Source: Chlorops oryzae (lineage: Eukaryota > Arthropoda > Insecta > Diptera > Chloropidae). From it: a stretch of DNA of 64,000 bases. Below are positions 58,241 through 64,000 of the stretch, in pieces. Numbering within the stretch: the first letter of the stretch is position 1; each line of letters begins with the position of its first letter. The position numbers and the translations under genes are program-made. Below the pieces are notes generated by a model. That model was not told where the DNA came from. It saw only the letters and a list, made by a program, of their open reading frames with translations, and ran no database searches. The stretch spans positions 19,012,430 to 19,076,429 of the forward strand of contig CM035809.1 in the NCBI GenBank assembly GCA_020466095.1. Direction: 5' to 3'.

Positions 58241-58550
58241 TTGCATAGCCATTGTCCATTTTTGCTGCTGTCGCTACGCAACGAAACCCTGACAGCGGCG
58301 AAAAACGGGAAAAAGGAGGGCATCACTACAAGCTCAGCTGATCGTGCTTTTTCCCGCAATGCCAATTGGCAACACTAGTTGCTTGAACGCATTAAGATTC
58401 CAGCGGTCGATCACGTCGCGCAAATTCTCTCTCGTCCGTTTTATAAGTGAACAGCATCCTGTTAAATAGTTTCCACCTGGTTTTTTTTTTGGAGTATTTC
58501 GGTTCGTCACGCTAGTCGTCGTCGCGGGCAAACGTTCGGTGTTTTTTTCA

Positions 58551-58584
58551 TCAGTTCGAATTATCAAATATCATATTGGACATC
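58551..58584 (+). promoter_or_regulatory. Initiator plus DPE-like motif
   Basis: TCAGTT fits the insect initiator. GGACAT, an exact match to the DPE consensus RGWYVT, begins 26 bases after the initiator A; the canonical spacing is 28, so it is two bases short. There is no TATA box upstream. Confidence 0.3.
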
Positions 58585-58662
58585 ATCCCGGAAACAATTC
58601 CGGAGCTCCATCAACATCATCGGACGTGATGTCGGCATCAGCACAGCAGCGCAGTTCGAAAG
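58553..58662 (+). CDS. Putative first exon of a downstream gene, coding from 58629
   Basis: A CpG-richer block (58250-58680) contains the initiator-like TCAGTT at 58551-58556. The ATG at 58629 begins MSASAQQRSSK and runs into a good donor (AAAG-GTACGT at 58663). The rest of the gene would lie beyond the window or after very long introns. I do not recognise the eleven residues. Glycogen synthase is, as I recall, the Drosophila neighbour of Mf on this side, but the peptide does not confirm it. Confidence 0.4.
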
Positions 58663-59783
58663 GTACGTGGTTTGTTGTTTTGGTAATCTTTCGAATAGAT
58701 TTCCCATTGCCCCATTTTTTGCCGGCCGACCAATTGACATTTAACGCACGAACACCAATATTTTCTACTCAATTGTTTCAATTAAAGGATTGCCTGTATA
58801 GTGATGGCTTAGAATAGTTATAACTAGAGCAACAAATGACTTTTGAATTGAACACCTTAAGGTATGCAATTGAATATTTGGAAATTAGTTCATACAGTTC
58901 TATGAAATTTAAATTGAAAGCTATTTAAACCTTTTAGAAGCCCTGCTACAGCAACACAAGCCTTGTTCCAGATGTATTTTTATGGAACGTACCTAAAATA
59001 TATAACAGATTTCTTACTTTCGGAAATATTTTAAAAAATGTATGTGCATACTTTTTGGCTGTTGCATTTGAATGTTTATTGTTGTCTCAGTAATTGATTT
59101 AAATAAGTTTTCAGAATAAGTTTAAATACTTTAAGCATTTCTGATAGTAAAAAATCATTTAATTTCTTAAGTGTACTAGTTGAAAGACATTTTGAGCGAG
59201 GCTTTTGATGGTTCATCGGATCTTTTTACAGTCTCAATCAAGGTCCGTTGGTAAAGACATAGAATTATATAAACTTAATCTGTTATACAAAACACATACC
59301 TTCAGGTGTTGGTTAAAGTTGGTTGGTTTTCTGTTGCCTGTTTTATTTAAATCTTTCTTTAATGAAATCTTAGACTTTCTATTATAGTGAGGTCAAATCC
59401 TTAGCCTTAGCCCTAGCAAATATTACTGTTTTTAAAAACCTTAAATGTCCTTTGAAGGCCAGAAAGCTTTTCAGTCCAGTCATCGTTCAGTTCAGACATG
59501 AGCACAGAAAAACATAGCATTTATCTTCGCATTTTATTTCAAATCAATTTGGGGATTCATTTGTCAAATTCTTCAAACTTCCAATATTTTTTCGCTCCTT
59601 GAATACCCAAGGTTAGTCGCGTGAGTTCGGTTCGCCTACATGTGCGAGCACTTCGTGCAATTTTGCACGTAGTCCAAAAATTCTTTTCTCCTTTGAGGGA
59701 TATGACTTTGAATGACCTTTAATAAATTAAAGCAATCAATAATTGAATATATATTGGGAAAAATAATGCAAAAAAAAAAACAA

Positions 59784-60211
59784 CAAACAAGTAAGAAAGC
59801 TAAGGTCGGTCAAGCCCGACTTCGATATACCCATCGTTCCGCCAATATTGACTTGCCTTTCCGTACGGAACTTACTTAAATTTAATGTTTGTCGGCTTGA
59901 CAGAGGACGGAACACATCGAATTTTCTCCGTCCCCTTACAAAAACAAACTCAAGTTTCGGGCGGATATCGCTCATTTCACTAAGAATCGTTCTCGGGGCC
60001 CAACATACCTGTGTGCCAAATTTGGTCCAGCCGTTTGGAAGGAGATTCGACCACAGAAGGACGGATGGGAAAACGGAAGACGGACAGACAGATGGACATA
60101 TCTAAATCGATTCAGTTTTCGATTATGATCAGGAATATATATATATTTGTCTACAAGAAGTGTTACAAGATCCGCATAAAACTAATATACCCTGCTTATG
60201 CTGGGTATAAA
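59784..60211. mobile_element. Helitron-like / mini-me type element, copy 2
   Basis: It begins AACAAGTAAGAAAGCTAAGG and ends with the hairpin TATACCC-TGCTTATGCT-GGGTATA. It contains AAGACGGACAGACAGATGGACATATCTAAATCGATT, the same core order as the element at 19460-20370. It is shorter because only one internal unit is present. Confidence 0.65.
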
Positions 60212-61236
60212 AACATTGAGCCAAAAAAAAGGACAAATTAATTTTTGCCAAAAACAGAAATATAAATAAGACAAATGGAATTCGGAAGCCACACAAGCTA
60301 GAATTTTTGGAAACCAAACAAAACCCCGTCGGCAACGAAAAACCCAAGAGAATGCCTTCGGTCTCAGCACTCGAACAATGTTAAAGTATAATGGTACTTA
60401 AATGCGAAAAAAAAAAATTAAAACTGTTCATCATATCGGAGGGTAAGGGAATAACTGTTTGTTTTGCTCCTTTCCTGTAAGTGTTCGAAACTACTCCCGG
60501 AACTATCATCATAAAGTGTAAGCAATTGCGTGTAAAACGCTAAGTTCCTCTTAGTTCAACCTCCCCTCACCCTTCCCCTTCCCCTTCTTTTCTGTTTGTT
60601 TTTCGCAAAACATTATATTATTTTGTCATAAAAATCATTAAAGTGCTAGAAAGGATGAAAAAGGACTCGACAGGATCGTTCACACCATCGCGTTTCTTTT
60701 TCGATATCAGTCTTCTATAGACTGCCTCGCTCGTTTTATTCAATATTGAAATTAATTAAGACCACAATTAACGTCAATTTAGCTAAACACTGCGTGAGCG
60801 ACTTACATACATAATGTGCCAATAGCAATGGTGTCTGCTTCCTTCGAGGGTGTTTATGAATGCTTCATGTGGTTAAATAATGTTTTCTTTTCTTTTTTTT
60901 TTGCTTGAGCTTTTTGTTGTCATAACAGCAGTGACTGAGTCGTTTAAATAACTCAATAAGAACAAGGAGAGAGACTTGTCTAGAGAGGCAGAATTTCATA
61001 GAAAAGGAATAACTCATTTAGCTTTAGGTAATTTAATTTGAAATTTAATTAAAATTTAATTTTTTTTTAAGAGTAATTTTTCGTCTAGCGAGTAAAAAAC
61101 CAATAATTGAGGTCCCGCCATGAATATTTGATTGACGATTAATTCCTTTTCATGACTTAAAGAGATGCCTAGAGAAACAAAGAATATTCTATATAAAATT
61201 TAAAAATTAAATTTTTGTTATAAATCTCTTTAAAAA
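60212..61236. other. Intergenic, nothing recognised
   Basis: Spacer with pyrimidine-rich runs near 60565 and no supported gene. Confidence 0.4.
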
Positions 61237-61267
61237 ATGTGGGAAAAATTCTTCTCAATTAAAATAG

Positions 61268-61311
61268 ACTCCCTGAGGAAGGCTACAAAGCTAGTCGAAA
61301 CGCGTAGGAGT
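61268..61311 (+). ncRNA. Hammerhead-ribozyme-like motif
   Basis: The order is ACTCC (61268-61272), CTGAGGA (61273-61279), a stem of GGCTA/TAGTC with loop CAAAGC (61281-61296), GAAACGCGTA (61297-61306) and GGAGT (61307-61311). ACTCC pairs perfectly with GGAGT as stem I. CTGANGA and GAAA are the two conserved hammerhead boxes. ACGCGT is self-complementary and could form stem III between two molecules, as in the minimal hammerheads of Penelope-like elements. One unpaired A (61280) between CTGANGA and stem II departs from the consensus and may abolish activity. No reverse-transcriptase frame is present. Confidence 0.3.
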
Positions 61312-61421
61312 AAAAAGGAATTCGAGTTTTTTGATTGCCTCAAATTTGGCGACAAAAAACCCGCACATATAACACACAAACTTAGGATAATTGGTCAAAG
61401 GAACATTAATAAAAAATACTT

Positions 61422-61814
61422 AAATTCGGCACCTGAAAGTATGCAATTAAATTTTCCCAATATTTTCGATAGTGACAAATATGTTCATTGTTGTAGGTTT
61501 GACCATTTAATCAAATCTTGACGCAAGAGTTTGAAAGATGTGCGTGTATCTTTAAATCCTAAATTAAGTTCCGTCTTTAAAGGCTTAAAATCATATTACA
61601 GTCGACTCTCGTTAATTCAAACCTGCGATAATTTGAACCTCTCTTTAATTCAAAGTGATCCCGATTTCCCAACAGAATACCTTTATACTGTCGCCTCGTT
61701 AATTCAAACACTCGGTAATTCGTAATTTTTGAAGGTCCATCGAGTTTCAAATTAACGAGTGCGGACTGTAAATGGTATTTAAATATTGAAATGCATACCT
61801 TTAGGTGCTGAATT
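61422..61814. mobile_element. MITE family C, copy with nested insertion
   Basis: The ends AATTCGGCACCTGAAAGTATGC and GCATACCTTTAGGTGCTGAATT are inverted. Without the nested element at 61599-61768 it measures about 220 bp, the same as the copy at 53777. A left-end fragment of the same family follows at about 61962. Confidence 0.7.
61599..61768. mobile_element. pogo/Tigger-like MITE nested in family C
   Basis: CAGTCGACTCTCGTTAATTC opens the 170-bp element and the inverted AATTAACGAGTGCGGACTG closes it. TA on both sides is the target duplication usual for the Tc1/mariner/pogo group. Further AATTCAAAC blocks inside repeat the end motif. Confidence 0.75.
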
Positions 61815-62071
61815 AAAATATTATCTGTTGCCCTAGAGGCATGTTCTTTGTGAATTTGAAAGGATATCTCTGATCTAAATGTTTGCAGCCGTGTTCAAAC
61901 CGCAAGGTTTCAAATTAAGAGTGACATGATAATCATCGGTACGGTAACCTTTAAATGTCAACATCAGCACCTAAAAGTATGCATCAGCTAAGAAGAATAT
62001 TTGTAGTATTTAAAGGGCAGTAGAAAAATTTAAAATCATCATTAGAGTATTAAATATTGAAGGATTAAGGC

Positions 62072-62248
62072 TCAGTTACTCTTGATTGAACGTAAATTGA
62101 CTTAAGTTATAGAAATCTGTTCTTCACAGATTCTTATCTTAAGTCAAATTAAGTTTTCAGTAACTGCTTCCATACAAAATGTACTAAACATAGCAAGTCA
62201 GCTGATTAAATAAGTAAAGTCAAGTTAAGTTCAATCAAGAGTAACTGA
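62072..62248. mobile_element. MITE with TIR TCAGTTACTCTTGATTGAAC
   Basis: Perfect 20-base inverted ends (62072-62091 and 62229-62248) bound 177 bp. The symmetry continues with mismatches for another 15 bases. There is no coding capacity. Confidence 0.85.
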
Positions 62249-62434
62249 AGGACTTTCAATTAATACTGAGAATTCTTCTAATTAATAAAATTAAAAATAC
62301 ACGACAATTTTCTTATTACCATTGTGAGTTTTTCGCCGCAGCCGTAGCGGCTATGGAGACGAGCCGTTAAACGAACCGATTCAGCAGGGCTTATTTTTTC
62401 GTGCAACTGCAGCTCGAGCTCGAGCGAAGACGTC

Positions 62435-62758
62435 AGTCTGTGATCGTTACCGCTAAGAGGCGCCTCGCCGCTCCGCGAACGCAAGAACAATCAAATTGCA
62501 GTAAATAACAAAAGTTAAAATTATCAATGTGAAGTCAAAAAATCGAAAAAAATCAAATAAATATGTAAGTGTAGTGAAAACAAAAACAAACTCATTGTGA
62601 ACATCTACCAACAACGCCAAGAAGGCAATGTTTTATTTTCTTTAATTGTTTTCTATTATAAAAACCTTATTCGCGTCGTGCAATCGCCGGCAGACAAATA
62701 AAAACCATCCGCCAGTCAACCAGGAGAAGCTTCCCCACATCCTCGTCGTCAAGAACTG
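62435..62758 (+). other. Putative non-coding alternative first exon
   Basis: A CpG-rich block (62325-62480) contains TCAGTC, an initiator match, at 62433-62438. The following 320 bases have only very short ATG frames and reach the donor CTG-GTACGT at 62759. A second, stronger donor (GTAAGT) is at 62565. The arrangement resembles the 5' UTR exon of a fly gene and may be an alternative promoter of the gene starting near 58.55 kb. Confidence 0.35.
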
Positions 62759-62886
62759 GTACGTTAACCCATTTTGTCCATGACATTAACAACCATATAC
62801 TATTATAAAATATAATTTTGGAAGGGATTTCTTTATGAGAACAAGAGTCAAACTTTTCTAGATTCTAGATCAGTGATGTTCACGCC

Positions 62887-63450
62887 AGTGTTGGAAAAGT
62901 AGGTGTAATTGTACCTTTTTCGGCCCTTTTTCACTTCAAAGGTACATTAGGTACAATTTGTCCATTTTAGGTACAATTTCAAGAGGAAGAAATTTTGTTA
63001 GTGAATGAAATGGGGAAAGGTCTGCTGTGGTTATCCGCGACTACTCCTGATTCTATTGCAACATTCTCATGAAATTTAGACAGAAGCGGCATTGGCCGTC
63101 ATAAGAATATATGTCACGGGTTGGTCATCGAAATTGGAATAGATTACTCCATCGTATCAGTGGGTACCTCTCGTTTTGCAAGACAATGTCATCGTTCGGG
63201 AGTGAATAACACCTTCTCTCGATGACATTGCCATTACAATTGGTATGAATAACATCTCCTTTAAATGACCATGACATCAGATTTGGAGAAGTACTCAAAT
63301 ATTCCCCTTGATGTCTTCGGTGAAAACATGAATGAATTTACCATTTATGAGAAAAATTCCGGCTGGGTATATTAGGTACACTTTACTTTATTAGGTACAA
63401 TTTATGGATCATTTTAGGTACACCCTGAAATTTCCATTTTCCAACACTGG
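62887..63450. mobile_element. Non-autonomous hAT-like element with 8-bp target duplication
   Basis: AGTGTTGGAAAA on the left and TTTTCCAACACTGG on the right are inverted ends. TTCACGCC is present on both sides (62879-62886 and 63451-63458), a perfect 8-bp target duplication as made by hAT transposases. The 564-bp interior has no transposase; it contains GGTACA repeats near each end and a segment shared with 56385-56512. Confidence 0.8.
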
Positions 63451-63458
63451 TTCACGCC

Positions 63459-64000
63459 ATACATCATTTGATTGCACTCATTTCACACGTGTTGCTTACG
63501 CTCTTTGTTCAGTCGTTAGCAAGAGGCCGACGAAACAACATCGCGCGCATTTGTACACCTTTTTCGTTTCACTGCATAGAGGATTCAAGTGTAAAGTCAG
63601 CCTTTGAATATTCGTTTATTGAATTTTTTATTAAATCAGACTTTAAATAGCCGTGAGCCATCCTCATGCGGTATATTTCAAATATTTATATAGATACAAC
63701 TTAAATAATTTGGCTAGGTTCCTAAGACTTTAACATACTTTATATGTTTAAACTTCACACCAAAATTCCATTTATCAACAGTTGAGTCTATCGTAACGAG
63801 GCGAAAATTTCCTGCCATAGATTAGGGAATTTCTCTCTTTTTCAAACGCAAATATTTCCACGATGACTTTGAAATCTTCTGCTTAATTGTGTATGGGTTT
63901 TTTAGCAGATAGGTTCTTTTTTTATTAAAATTTCAGTTATATTAGAGTATTCTGAATGATTATTCTGTGTTCATATTTCAACATTCGTAATTTCGGAAAC
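63459..64000. other. Intergenic or intronic, nothing recognised
   Basis: AT-rich sequence to the end of the window. If the exons at 58.55 and 62.4 kb are real, it lies within the first intron of that gene. Confidence 0.35.

Noticed and set aside
58539..58817. 92-codon frame running through 58629-58662
   Set aside because: It has no ATG before 58629 and reads through a strong splice donor at 58663, so only the eleven codons before the donor are credible.
62278..62490. 70-codon minus-strand frame
   Set aside because: It overlaps the CpG-rich promoter-like block and shows no protein-like features.

Overview
This window is nuclear DNA from an insect, most likely a cyclorrhaphan fly of the tephritid fruit-fly type. 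The evidence is AT-rich sequence, genes split by GT-AG introns, two recognisable fly genes, and repeats typical of Diptera, including mini-me/Helitron-like copies with (GACR)n tracts. No bacterial, viral or plasmid gene organisation is visible. I assigned gene names by recognising protein sequences from memory, with no database search.

Left end (about 0.4-6.2 kb, minus strand): the 5' two-thirds of the atypical soluble guanylyl cyclase gene Gyc88E. Six coding exons give residues 1-416: the haem-binding H-NOX domain, the H-NOX-associated region and the start of the coiled coil. The catalytic domain lies beyond the left edge. The last visible exon carries one extra base that breaks the frame. 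From 6.2 to 34.9 kb there is no convincing gene. This stretch holds a 61-codon candidate ORF behind a TATA-like box, a 670-bp duplicated segment, tandem arrays (including a 730-bp TTAGG/TTTGG telomere-like array), tRNA-like SINEs, two-ended foldback elements and a Helitron-like element.

Middle (34.9-55.2 kb, plus strand): the complete coding region of Mf (myofilin), a thick-filament protein of insect muscle. Its exons can be joined to give at least three C-termini (about 164, 286 and 316 residues), two of them made by reading through a splice donor. The long introns hold a 29-bp minisatellite, several MITEs, an expanded GAGTCCGAAAT repeat element and a 320-bp purine-only tract. As I recall, Gyc88E and Mf are also neighbours in Drosophila (cytological region 88E), so this looks like conserved linkage.

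Right end (55.2-64 kb): the Mf 3' UTR is followed by a repeat-rich spacer and two CpG-richer, promoter-like exons. One, near 58.55 kb, begins MSASAQQRSSK before a splice donor; the other, at about 62.4 kb, is non-coding. They look like alternative first exons of a plus-strand gene whose body lies beyond the window. The spacer contains mobile-element relics: a hAT-like element with a perfect 8-bp target duplication, a pogo-like MITE nested in another MITE, a chimera of two MITE families, and a short motif that can be drawn as a hammerhead-ribozyme-like fold.

The two named genes act separately. Gyc88E is a cytosolic gas-sensing cGMP synthase, mainly neural in flies; Mf is a structural component of the muscle thick filament. 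Most of the remaining sequence is repeat-derived. The items most worth a second look are the Mf C-terminal switches, the Gyc88E frameshift, the terminal-inverted-repeat family ending in CCCAGCAAACATTT, the TTAGG-like array and the hammerhead-like motif.
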